From Rhizopus arrhizus (Eukaryota; Mucoromycota; Mucoromycetes; Mucorales; Rhizopodaceae), in NCBI GenBank assembly GCA_024220505.1, contig JAKZZE010000004.1, forward strand, positions 2,046,001-2,110,000: 64,000 bases of DNA. Direction: 5' to 3'. Positions 34,648 through 45,745 of the stretch are shown one piece after another (positions within the stretch are counted from its first letter, which is position 1; the number at the start of each line of letters is the position of its first letter). A model generated the notes under the pieces. It had not been told where the DNA came from. It saw only the letters and a program-made list of their open reading frames with translations, and did no database searches. The translations under genes and the position numbers were made by a program.

Positions 34648-35597
34648 ATGTCTTTTGAAAAGTTGACTGAAAGTTTTAATCAAATCCAATTTAATTCCTC
34701 TTCGCCACAGCCTCACCACTACCTTAATAGTAAAATCAATAATGAAAAGTGAATCACTTTAATACTAACATATGCACATTATTAGCTTATAAGAAGCATA
34801 ATAGACAGTGCATGCCAAGTGATGATGAAGATGATGATTCATCCATTGAAAAAGAAAAAAACTCAACCAAGAAACATGTCTATAAGCCAACCACTTTGCC
34901 AAGTGATGACGATGACACCTCAGGTAATCCTTCCCCTTTTTATTCAATCCCCTTTCTTTGCTAATAATAAGTATTAGATGATGACTGCTTAATTTCAAAA
35001 AATTCCTTTATAAAACCATCTCAGAATTCCTATAAACGTACATTACGTCAAACACGTTCTGATGCAAGCACAAATAGCTCATATTCTTCCTCTTTTAAAC
35101 CACACATGAACATAACTCGTTCAGCTGAAGACTTACCAAGGATACATAATAATAATAATGATGATGACGATGATGACAATGTGGTCCTTGGCTCAAGATA
35201 TCAGGTAATGCCAGTCAAGCAAAAAGTACGTATGTCTGGTATGGATTTGTTAATACAAAGAGAGCAAGAGAAAGCAAAACGTCAAAAGCCCAAGACAAAT
35301 GTACCTGGAAAAGTGAAAATAGAAGGACTGTTAAGTAAATTACCTCAACCTGGAACACACAACATTAGCTTTCAACAATTACAACTTCAAGAAAAGAAGC
35401 AGCAACAAAAACAACATAAAATGATGGATTATAATAATATGAGAATGCCCTTTAATAATAATGTTATGCTTTATCAACTACCTAGTATTCCTATAAGTAA
35501 CGGTAGCTTATATATTACTAATAATTCAAGACCCTCAAGTGTCATTTCTAATAATCATAAAAGACGATCATCCAGTCATTATATACCTTTTGTATAA
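34648..35597 (+). CDS. Acidic/low-complexity protein of unknown function
   Basis: Three exons: 34648-34729, 34786-34923 and 34978-35597, 279 aa. The first intron has a perfect TACTAAC branch site. The product is mostly disordered: Asp/Ser-rich clusters (MPSDDEDDDSS, LPSDDDDTSDDD, NNNNDDDDDDN), a basic stretch LIQREQEKAKRQKPKTNVPGKVKIEGLLSKLP, a Gln/Lys-rich coiled-coil-like segment (QLQLQEKKQQQKQHK) and an Asn/Ser-rich tail. No catalytic domain is recognised. The acidic clusters preceded by Ser could be casein-kinase-2 targets; a nuclear role is only a guess. Confidence 0.75.
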
Positions 35598-36011
35598 ATA
35601 ATGCATATTCTGTATAATAAAGGAGGTACACATACATAAAAGTATCTTGTTTAATCTTGTTCAATAATTTACTATCCCTTCTATCCCTCAACCCTCTCAA
35701 ATTATATCCCTTGTATTGTTCTGTATCCCCCTCTCTTTTGGATGCACATATTAGCATCATTTTAGCGCGCTCTTTTTCTCTTTGGCCCTTACATCTTTCT
35801 TGATTTATGTAAAGCTATTTTGCATTCATGTTGATCAACTTGCAATTTTTCCGAAATGAAAAAAAAGTCTCAATATTTACATCATTACATGCAATAATAG
35901 ATTTGTTTGTTTTACGCGACAAATAATAAAGGTATTTCATAATTGAATGTTATACATTTTATTTCATATTACACGGTATATATTTTATATGTGCTATTTC
36001 AATCAAACCGC
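35598..36011. other. Convergent intergenic region
   Basis: About 410 bp between the acidic-protein stop and the V-ATPase c stop on the opposite strand. Contains both 3' UTRs with AATAAA-like words; nothing else seen. Confidence 0.5.
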
Positions 36012-36798
36012 TTATTGACAAACACTTTCAGTACCAGAGGCCTTGGTGTTTAAAATCAAAGCAACAATAAGACCATAAAGACCCAATACTTCAGCGAAAA
36101 TCAAAATCAAAATCTATTTAAAATATAAGTATATCTCTCACTTGCTATTGTTTAAGTTTATTTACCATGCCGACAAACATTCTAGGTTGTTGAGCAGTAG
36201 CACGTACACCAGCATCACCGGTAATACCAATAGCAATACCAGCTATAAATAACGATAATAATCAATATATAATTCATATATAAATATAATTTATTTTACC
36301 AGCAAGACAAGAAAGACCAACTGAAAGACCAGCAGCCATTTGAACAAAGCCGCTAAAGAGTGTTTGCTTCATAGCAACTGTAGAAAATGTAAGATGAGGA
36401 AAATATTGAGTTTTAAAAAAAAAATAAACTTACGTCCACCAGATAATAAAACAGAGACAACAACACCATAAATACCCAAAATACCAGCCATAACAACGGG
36501 TACAATACACTTCAAGACCAAGTCAGGACGTAAAACACCCATAGCAGAGAGACCAACACCGGATTTAGCAGTACCATAAGCAGCTCCGAGACCTAGGAAG
36601 TGTTACAAAACATGAAACACAATCGAAAGAAAAAAAAAGCTTACAGCTAAAAACGATGGCAGCAGCACAACCCATGGTGCCAAAGAAAGGAGCATAAACA
36701 GGACTATATAACATAGTTTTATGTAAGTATTAAAAAAAAAAAAAGAAGAAGCTTCATCTCGAAAAATTATATAAAATGACTTACCAATATTCACTCAT
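36012..36798 (-). CDS. VMA3: V-type H+-ATPase proteolipid subunit c
   Basis: Forms the rotating proteolipid ring of the vacuolar proton pump. Six exons: 36785-36798, 36645-36703, 36434-36592, 36300-36377, 36166-36242 and 36012-36113, 162 aa, the usual length. Four membrane helices: [85 protein letters not shown], and [26 protein letters not shown]. The proton-carrying Glu is in the last helix ([10 protein letters not shown]). The first coding exon is only 14 nt. Which paralogue (c or c') is meant cannot be decided firmly, but the length and sequence favour c. Confidence 0.93.
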
Positions 36799-37042
36799 TT
36801 GTGTATGTATTACTTTATATTTCAAATATAAGTTGCTATTTTTATAAATACTTTTACAACTTTCTACTTACGTATTTTTTTTAATCTAAAAAAAAAGGTG
36901 TTTCAAAAAGAAGAAGGAAAAAAGGGGGGCAAAGTAAAGTGTCAGAGAAAGCAGAGAAAAAAAAAATAATCAAAGACGATGTTGACGTCAACAAAGCCGT
37001 TTTTTTTTTTGGTCAGATTCAATCTGAGTGTTAATAATGCAT

Positions 37043-38692
37043 TTATTTGATTTTATTATTTCTTCTGCCTAATAAAGTAGCATTGTTCATACTTAAATCA
37101 AATGTCTTTTTCTTAATAGTCGGTTTATCTTTTAATGCTGTTGACTTTATCTTTGCTGTAATTTCATTCACTTCATCATCATCATCAGAGATATCATTAC
37201 GTGAATTGAGTGTCCATCTGTTTATATTCTTCTTTTGTTTCCTATGGGCACCTTCTTCACCTATACGATGAACTGCATATGAAATATCAAAGACTTCTTT
37301 CATGGAAGATAGACCAGACAAGAATTTATCTCTTTTTCTTGGCTTTTTTGTAGGCATGGGTGATGACTCTGAAGTATCTAAAGACGATGAGGATGTAGAG
37401 GAGACTGGTAAATTTATTTGGTCTTCATTTTCTTTACTGACAACAGGTGTATCCTAATATGATATAAGTATGATATGGTGTCTTCCTTGTATATAATACC
37501 CATTTGTTTAACCAAGGATGAGACAAGAACTGATCAATTGTATATCTCTTCTTGGGGTTGATTTCCAATAAATGACTGACAGCATCTTTAGCTTCATCCG
37601 AAATATGATCCCACCAAGGACTAAGAAACGTATATTCACCCTGTGCCACTTTCTCTGTAAGTGTATCAATGCTTTGATCATAAAATGGCGGGAATCCACA
37701 CAGCATCGTATAGAGAACACATCCAAGGGCCCAGATATCAACTGATCTCGAGTACCTTTCATCTCTCACAATCTCGGGTGCTGTGTATCCGACCGTACCG
37801 CAAGGAGTCATCGTCTGTTTATCCCACACAATTTTTGATAGACCAAAGTCAGCCAGCTTGACTTTGCCTATTCCTCCTCCTCCCAAGCCAGGTACAAATT
37901 CACCTTCATCCTCTTTGGGTTCATCGTCATTCTCTGGTTGTGTGGGAAGTGGGCTGTGTTTGCGTTCCATAAATGGTATAGACTCAAACAATATATTCTC
38001 AGGTTTAATGTCTCTGTTAAATGTTGTAAAAAGTGTCACACATACTAAATTTTCTTACCTGTGAACAACTCCTTTTTCTTGATGTAAATAACGAATACCT
38101 TCAGCTACTTGTTTAATACAATGACGAGCCAAGTCTTCACTAAAATAAGTTAATTGAGCAAGTTGATGGAATATCTCTCCTCCTTTCATTAATTCTAAAA
38201 CTAAAAAATAATGCTTTTTTTTTCTTATTAAATAACAATCATCTTGATGCTATGAGTACCTGGTCTGTTTCTTTAAATAATAATAATTTAACAATAGAAG
38301 AATGATTTATTGTACGCATGATCTGTGCTTCTTTAAGTACACTTGCTTTCTAATCATAAAAAAATAAATACACATTTTAAGTTTTGGTTAAACTTGGATT
38401 TACCTGAGCTGGTTTTAATCCATGTTTCCTTATGATTTTAATAGCTACAAACATATTTGATTTCTTATCAAAGCATTTATAAACAATAGAAAAAGCACCT
38501 CTGATTATTTATAAAGTTAATGATAATTCAAAAAAAAAATATAACTTACTCTCCTAATTTCTTTATTAAAGTATAATCCTCTAGTCCTTCATATTTTGGT
38601 AAACTTGATTTTATAGTACAAGATATTGGCACTATTTCATCCTCTTCCTCTTTATTACGAAAGATGTTCTTTAATTGATGAAGGACTGACAT
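37043..38692 (-). CDS. Ser/Thr protein kinase, CAMK group (RCK/Srk1-like)
   Basis: Six exons: 38550-38692, 38404-38500, 38260-38349, 38059-38213, 37500-38013 and 37043-37453, 469 aa. The kinase domain starts [17 protein letters not shown] with the ATP-binding glycine loop, followed by VAIKII (catalytic Lys), GVVHRDIKPEN (catalytic loop), ADFGLSK (Mg-binding), [12 protein letters not shown] and [17 protein letters not shown]. Between the catalytic loop and DFG is an acidic/Gly-rich insert of about 40 residues ([23 protein letters not shown]), a feature of fungal MAPK-activated RCK/Srk1 kinases. The tail is Ser-rich and basic. The RCK/Srk1 label rests on this insert and the CAMK signature; the substrate is unknown. 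The start codon lies 43 bp from the stop of the upstream HIT gene. Confidence 0.88.
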
Positions 38693-38735
38693 AAATATAT
38701 AGAAAACAGAAAAAAGAGAGTCCGAAATTATTTTT

Positions 38736-39342
38736 TTATAAATTCTGTAATAAAATATTGACATCCATATACCAAAGATAGCCAATCTTGTATTTAAACG
38801 ATCTAAATCTGTTCTTAAAAGGTAGACCAATAACATGCATATGTAGGTGATTTACAGAATTAAAAGGTGGTACATGAAAACCAAGTCTATTTACAGTTAA
38901 TAAATGATGAATATTGCATGTATTTACCCAGTACCTAATCTGATCCTCATTTTCAGGATCAAAACCTTCTTCTTTTAAAAGCTTTTTACCTAACTCTACC
39001 ATTTCATGTACTACAAGAAAAATCATTCTTTCTTATTATTCGGTATGCTTGTATAATTCAGTTTTACATAAAGGCATATGTTCTCTACTTAAATCTTTTA
39101 CTGTTGAAATATGTTCTTTTGGTATAACAAGTAAATGAACTTTGGCTGATGGTGACCGATCTCGAAAAGCAACGAGATGTTCTGTCTAATCTTTTATTAA
39201 AGCAAATAATAATAAAAAAAACTGTCTTTTTCTTCTTTGTGTATACCTCAGCTACTATTCTAGTTATTCCAATTGTATCAGATATGTTACAAAATATACA
39301 AGGTTTCTCACTAGTATTACGACGACTGCCGCAACAAAACAT
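38736..39342 (-). CDS. HIT-family nucleotide-binding protein
   Basis: Small hydrolase of the histidine-triad superfamily, acting on nucleoside phosphoramidates or related nucleotides. Four exons: 39247-39342, 39068-39185, 38935-39010 and 38736-38886, 146 aa. It begins MFCCGSRRNTSEKPCIFCNISD, which carries the CxxC common in HINT proteins. HLVAFRDRSPSAKVHLLVIPKEHI follows, and the catalytic triad NHLHMHVIGLP is in the last exon. The extension after the triad (KNRFRSFKYKIGYLWYMDVN) resembles Hint3-type members. It lies in tandem with the kinase gene on the same strand with a very short gap. Confidence 0.88.
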
Positions 39343-39930
39343 GTTCAATAAAAGAAAAGTAATAAAAAAAAAAATTGTAAACACCGAAAATCCAGGGCAA
39401 AATGACACTTGACAACCAAAAATTTTTTTTGAATGAAATACTTTGAATTCAGACGCTTTTAAACAAGAAATCAGAGATTTGAAAGAATACCATGTCCGTA
39501 ACGGCGATTAAAAAGGCATTGTCATATGGGGCTACTGGTTGTATTTTCTGTTCCTTTCTAGATGGTAATGCTTATGCCTGTCAAGTTCTTGAAGCGTTTA
39601 CATTCCGGTTCTAAAATGTATTTCATGTTTTGCAAGCAGTGATATCTTGACTGCAGATTTGTTTAATACATTAACAATAATAAGATGCATGAGCAAAGCA
39701 TTTTTTTTTTTTTTGGTTTCAGCTAAAAATGTAACAAGAGTAATTAAGAAAGAGTCTCCCCTTGAATATATTTTGTTAAATCTGAAGACAAGTAACACAC
39801 TCTGTGAGTGCTTTCAAGTAGTTTAGAGTAGGAGTAAAATCAATTAGGATCCCAATCTGGTATTCATGAAACTGGTTTTTTTTAAAGTTAAGAATCTCTC
39901 TTACTTTTATTGATCAACAAATGAAGATCT
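39343..39930. other. Intergenic, no supported gene
   Basis: About 590 bp. A short plus frame from the ATG at 39492 (MSVTAIKKALSYGATGCIFC) ends after about 40 codons with no continuation that I can splice. It may be a fragment; not called. Confidence 0.4.
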
Positions 39931-39932
39931 AA

Positions 39933-40610
39933 GATTGTTCAAGAGACTTGACTTCTTCATCACTCAACTTGATATTAAGAGTACCTATCAAATCATACAA
40001 TTGCTCAATTTTAACCGATCAGTTACATTTGACTTTGCGAGTAACGAAGCTAATGCGACTTGAGCGGGTTTGATGTCATGTTTTTTAGTTATTTTAGCAG
40101 CACGTTCAATAATCATATCGTTTCACTGATCTTTAGTATTCGTTTAAAAGTTCTTAAAAGTGTGCTTTAGTAAGCTTACTGCTTCTGCTCTTGTCAACGA
40201 GCTAGATCATAGTCAAATTGCACCAAGGAATATCTGCAGTACCTGCGTCCACAGAGTAAGGAATCATTTCTCTTTCTTCCTGATGCTGCACCAACTTGTA
40301 CAAGTTTTCATCATCACAAACCTAGTCCATTCATGCTTCTCTGCGATGTATTTGAGCTTTTAGAATTCCCAGTGCACTGGTTGAATTTGCGCCAATGTAA
40401 CAAACCTTTCCGGAACGAACGAAATCATCCGATGCCTCTGTGATTTCTTTTATGGAAATTTCCTTGATACGAATGAGAGACGGTTCTGTTGGATAGGATT
40501 TTTACACAGTCATGCTTATTCTATCCAATTAATGACTTTGATCGATATAAATTGAACAAAGACGTCTCAGTGAGACTTTGGTGATACCCAAACTATGCTT
40601 ATGTGAAGAC
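39933..40610 (-). pseudogene. Aldo-keto reductase pseudogene
   Basis: Translated pieces in different frames follow the order of a yeast-type NADPH aldo-keto reductase: VSLRRLCSIYIDQSH (from VEASLRRLxxDYIDLYQIH, about 40540-40590), TEASDDFVRSGKVCYIGANSTSALGILKAQ (about 40360-40450), EEREMIPYSVDAGTADIPW (about 40230-40290), RAAKITKKHDIKPAQVALASLL (about 40040-40110) and IKLSDEEVKSLEQ (about 39940-39980). Stops and frameshifts separate the blocks; the catalytic N-terminal part was not found. It is a decayed single-copy gene rather than a transposon. Confidence 0.75.
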
Positions 40611-40625
40611 CATGTTGGTTGAAAT

Positions 40626-41400
40626 GTTAGCGACTGTGTGGGTAATCTAGGCTATAGAAGGTCTCGATTAGTTTTGCTTGATCAGATATCAAATTAAAGG
40701 CCTTTGACAGCAACCACAATATGAATTTAAGATATATTGCTTTTGAGTGCTTCTCTTAAAATTCTTTTAGTTTCAGTGTAAAAGTATTAAAAAATTGATA
40801 TGAACGACATAAGTACTCTATAAAAACATATACGAATTGGCTGATATTATCAATAAGATTTTTTATACAAAAGATTAAATACAACAACAATAAAAGCAGA
40901 TTTATTAAATTTGAAAAAGAAAAAAACAAAAAAGAGATTGTATCAAAATACTAAAAGAGTATATTTCTAATTTTCAACGGTTAGTTGTAATAAAATACTG
41001 ATTAAAATATTTTCTTCTTTTAGTTTGTGATGTTTATTTTGGATGAAACATTTTTGCAAAACATTATTAGACAAGGTTTTATTGTCTGAAAGTATTTCTT
41101 TAAAGAAATGGCTTGCGAATAATATTATTTGAGTAAATCAATAAACTTCAAGTGTCGAAGGCTTTTGTTTTCCTTTTTTTTTTGCCTAATTCTATTTTTG
41201 TAATTTTTATTGATTTATATAGAATCAAAGGGTACGTGCAGTATTAAATGTATTGCGCGCCAAATAAGAGTACACTCGCATTAGGAATTTTTTTAAAGTT
41301 ATGTTACACTTGAATCAAGAATAAAAAAAAAAAAAAAAAGGAGAATGATGAGTGAACAAGAAGGAAAGGGGGGAAAAGTAGTTTAAGATTGTTCGATTTC

Positions 41401-41447
<47 letters not shown>

Positions 41448-41986
41448 AATAATATTACTGCTTCTGTATTTAATAAAAAAAATAAACCCCCCCGTTTACT
41501 ATTTATGTTTAATGGGAAAAAAAAATAATAATAATCGGAATTCATAGATCAGCGCACGGATTTCGAGGTAACTAACGCTTTATCATGCAGATGATCTTAC
41601 AAGCAAGCGTTAGAATAAAGGAAATAGTATTTTATTATGAAACAGTCTTTCTATTCTGTCCATAAAGCAAATACATTTACTAATTCAATCATGTTTCCCT
41701 TGCATCATCCACACATTTAAATTGATCAACAAAACATAAAAAGTCTTTTATGTTTTTTTTTATTACTGAAAAGGGGAGGATGAGTAGATAAACTATTTTG
41801 AACTGAATATCCGAAAGTATCTCTGCACGTTTATAAAAGCCCATTCTTTCCTTCTTTAAAGAAACAAGAACAATACATAAAGAGAACCCTTTAAGAATTA
41901 ACATGTGATGCTCAGTCTTGACATCATGATGGTCAAGTATCACGTATAAAGTACTTGTTTGAAACATTTGGATGAAAATGGCAAAC

Positions 41987-42022
<36 letters not shown>

Positions 42023-43057
42023 TCTTAATATCCTTCGCTGTTTAAATCAATTGTAAACATTTGCTATGGATACATTAACTTGCAAGTACCCAATTGTGTT
42101 TTGAAATGCTTATTTTATCTGTTTTTGATAAAAATGGAATAAAACGTGAGAAAGAAAAAGATTGAGATTTAATTGAAGAGAAGGGGTGGTGATGAAATCT
42201 TATGAATGGATGCTTTATCACTTCTCCTTTATGAGTCCTTTGTCTTTCTATTCAATTGTCAATAATAAAAAGTAAAACTTGGCTCCTGCTTATTTCTTTT
42301 CATACGTAGACTAATACATATTTGGAAGGTTCTTCAAATCATACACAAAATATCATGGGATCTTGTTCAAGAGTGAAAACAAAACAAAAATCATCTTTTT
42401 TTTCTTTGTATTCTTGTGAAGTGAAGATGGTTTGTTGATAAGCCATAAAACAAACGAATTCAATTGTTGTGAAAGAATAAGAAAGAGGAACAGGAAAAGA
42501 AAAAAAGAGAGAAAGAGGACAAGAGAAAAATAAGGGGAAAAAGAAGTGGTTCTAGACCAGATGACTAAAAAAGAAACAAGTAACCTGTGAAACTGTATTC
42601 TTTTGTAAATAGACCTTTTGAATTAAAAAGAAAAGAGGATTGAAAGATTACTTGTATTTTTTTTTGATATCAACAAATACTACAACACCCTTCACCTCTC
42701 TTTCTCTCCTTCCCTCTCTTTCTCTCTTACTCTTCCTCTCTTTTTCACAGTTCCTCCTTTTAGAAATCTGGATTTTGTTATTTTAAAATTCAGCTTCGTC
42801 CTTTTTTTTTTTTCACTCTCTCTTTCCTTTTTTTCTTTCTTTTTCCCTCTTTCTTACTTTCTCCTTTTTTTAATTTTTCTTTGGAAAAAAAAAAAAAAAT
42901 CACAACACTTTCACCTTTCATTTCCATTACACGCTTTTTTTCTCTCTCTCTTTTTTTTTTTTTTTTTCTTTTCTTTTTCGTTTTGGCACTTCAATCACAC
43001 ATTGCATTGTCCGGATCTTTATCCGAACTGGACAGACGTAAACGTAGAAAGACACTA
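40626..43057. other. Long AT-rich spacer with homopolymers and a pyrimidine-rich leader
   Basis: About 2.4 kb. Contains A40 (41407-41446), T31 (41990-42020) and, from about 42690 to 42980, a C/T-rich stretch (CTCTCTTTCTCTCCTTCCCTC) that probably is the promoter/5' UTR of the gene starting at 43058. A minus frame at 41689-41967 has no recognisable domain. Confidence 0.5.
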
Positions 43058-43702
43058 ATGACACAATCACCAACAACAAGTTGTTTAATAACCAAACAAT
43101 ATAAAATATCACCAACAAACGAAGTAAATAAAACAAATAATAAAACACAATCATCCACAACACTATCATCATCATTATCACCACCTTCACCGCCAATGTC
43201 ATCCACTAGTAGTAGTAGCAGTAGTTGTAATACAATATCAATATCAGCAACACATAATAATCGACGGTATAGCACAGAAAATATTATACATGACAAAGAA
43301 CATTATATGTTTAAACTACTATTAGACTCTGAAGGAAATACAGGTTAGATTTCATTTTCATCTTCATTTTCACTCAACTCATAATAATAATAGCTGCATT
43401 ATGTTATTTACCTACAACACGTCAACATATAATCGAATTTTATCACACTGTAAATAATAATAAAATCAGCTACACTCTTTTTATTTTATTTTTTCTTTAC
43501 AAGCTAAATGATATCAATAGGAAATACCATTCATGTACAGACACCAAGGTTTAGGTGATTTATTACTATCTCGAGCATTTCAGTGGGCAAAAGACACTAA
43601 AAAATAGTTGTACCCACTTGTCCATTTGTTCGTAAATATTTAGCAGCAAAATCACCAAATGATGATTCATGTATTTTAAATCAAGAAAATAAGACTGTGT
43701 AG
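43058..43702 (+). CDS. Small GNAT-type acetyltransferase (NATD1-like), frameshifted
   Basis: Exons 43058-43343, 43394-43449 and 43521-43702. A Ser/Thr-rich N-terminus leads into the compact GNAT fold: MFKLLLDSEGNTAALCYLPTTRQHIIEFYHTEIPFMYRHQGLGDLLLSRAFQWAKDTKK, including the acetyl-CoA binding R-x-x-G-x-G-like loop (RHQGLGD), then VVPTCPFVRKYLA. This is the pattern of NATD1/Gcn5-related single-domain proteins. At 43599-43606 the reading frame needs one more base: as given it hits TAG at 43605. All other positions are intact, so a one-base deletion or a sequence error in the A6 run is likely. The start at 43058 is the first ATG after the pyrimidine-rich leader; an upstream in-frame ATG at 42881 would encode poly-Phe. 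Confidence 0.65.
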
Positions 43703-43939
43703 AGAAGAAGAAAAAAAAAAAAAGAAATAAACACACTCACACCTGTCTTTATCACCTCATATCACCCTTATGCGCTGTTTCTCTCTCTCTCAATAATAAA
43801 GAGACTTGTCGGCATTTGAATAATAAATTTATTTTATTTCCTCTTTTTAAATATGATTGGACAAGAATCGTTTGCCGATCTTCTCTTTCTACTTACAGTA
43901 ATAGCAGTAGCCATAGTGACAGTAATAGATTACAAATGC

Positions 43940-45745
43940 TTATTGGTGATGATGGATAGCTTGATTTAAAGAGATTAAGGTAGGTGTAGTAACAATATGA
44001 TTAGAAGGATCATACAACATGGCATAAGTCAGTGTCCACTGAATTCTGTGAACTGCCCAACGACTCAACTGCCACCATCTCAATCTTTCGTTGTGTCCAA
44101 TAGCACGAATACCATCCCAATAACCAAGTCCATCTTTGTTTGAGCCATATTCTTTTACCATCCTGATCACTTGATCTTTTGGTTGATGTAGCATAGGTGT
44201 TTTGTAGGTCAGTGCATAGCTAAGGTTTTTTGTATAAATAGGAAGTGAAATCAAGTCAAACAGGGATCGATAGATGAACGGGAAACTGTACGGAGAGGAA
44301 AGAGGTGACAATCGGATGTGCATCAAATAAGCAGCAGGCAAAATAGTTAATAAAGGATAACCCAATCGATACAATGCTATCACAGAATAAATATACAAAG
44401 TATACCATCATCTTTTCATCTTACCAAAAAGAGTATCGAAAATCGTAATTCTTCCTGAATGGGTTTTATCAAACACTTGTAAGCGAGCATCCAATGCATC
44501 TTTTGGTCTTTCATCATTCTCTCCCATCGATCTATCCTTTCTCTCCCTTCCCTCTTCTTTCTCTCTAATCTCCTTCTTTGTAACATTCGCCTTTTCTTTC
44601 TCTTCATGAGCTACAGATTCATTAGGTGATGTTCATCTTCAAATTCATCTTACCTTGCTCTTGTTCAATCAGTTCATCATTATTTCCATACTCAACCGGA
44701 TGTTCCTTTCTTTCTTCTCTCTTTCTCTCTTCCAACAAGACTGTATCTTCATCATACACTGGAATTTTGTCTATGCGTGATTTAGCAGACGGTGGTGCAT
44801 TTTCCAAATTGGAGGCAGCAATATCAGCAAAGGATTTCTTTGCTTCATCTATTTTATCTCAGTTCTCTTTCTACACAGCCCCTATCCCCACCTTACCTTT
44901 CTTTTTATCCACAACCACCCTATCGTCCTCTTCCACAATATCGCCTGTCTGATTCAGCTTTGAAATTTCTGTATATACTTCTTTTTCGTCTTCCTTTGCC
45001 TGATGTGTTGCCATCAGATTGGATTGACCCAGAGTAGGAAAGTTTTCGTCGTTCACCACATACGGCTTCTCTTCTTCTTTCTTTTCTTGTTCTCTGATGA
45101 TCTTCTGAGCCCGGTCACTCAGCGGTCTCTCTTCCGGGGGTATTTCTTTAGCAGCCATCTTTGCGAAACTTTGTGGTGGTGGTGGTGGTTTGACTGAAGG
45201 AAGGGGATATCAGAAAACTGCGTTCACTGGATGATTTGCTTACTTACCAGAAGGTTGCTTCAACATGTCTTTCACATCAGGTAGATCAGATAAAGGAGGT
45301 AAACCATCACTCTGGATGGACTCGTCATGTTTTGGTAAAGGATAACCTTTATTAGAAGTAGCATCAGCAAATGATTTATCAGGGTTAGGTGGTTGCGTTG
45401 ATTCTATTTGCTAGATTAATCTACAGACCAGTCCAACAACGAGTTGTTTTTACCTGTGGTTGCTGATGACTCACTTTTGTTCAATAAGTCACTTACACCA
45501 GATGAAGTAGGCGTAGAATCTGACACGGCCTCTTGAAGACTGGGATATTCTTCTGTTAATTTCTTTTCGTGTCCTGCGATATCTGCATAAGAAGCATCCT
45601 GCTCATTCTCCCATGCACCCGGACGATGCTTTTCTTTATCTTCTTTTTGTTCTGGTTGAGCTACTTTGGCCCAAGATGCGCCCAAATTTGAATTTTCTGT
45701 GTTATTTACAGATTCACCAAGACTAGGAAATTCATCTGGATTCAT
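43940..45745 (-). CDS. Disordered FPSL/SFAD-repeat protein fused to a caleosin domain
   Basis: Six exons: 45454-45745, 45248-45403, 44897-45193, 44654-44848, 44425-44610 and 43940-44376, all joined by phase-1 introns into one frame of 520 aa. The N-terminal about 300 residues are Glu/Lys/Ser-rich and carry short recurring motifs: EFPSLGES, EYPSLQEA, NFPTLGQS, and ASWAKVA, ASYADIA, KSFADAT, QSFAKMA, KSFADIA. The C-terminal part is a caleosin: one EF-hand-like loop (DKTHSGRITIFD), then the hydrophobic/proline-knot region ALYRLGYPLLTILPAAYLMHIRLSP and the conserved LPIYTKNLSYAL. Caleosins are lipid-droplet or membrane peroxygenases binding Ca2+. The fusion is inferred from frame and splice-phase agreement; a transcript would prove it. 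Confidence 0.75.

Noticed and set aside
42881..43057. Upstream in-frame ATG of the acetyltransferase gene
   Set aside because: Translates a pyrimidine-rich leader into poly-Phe; the ATG at 43058 starts a normal protein.
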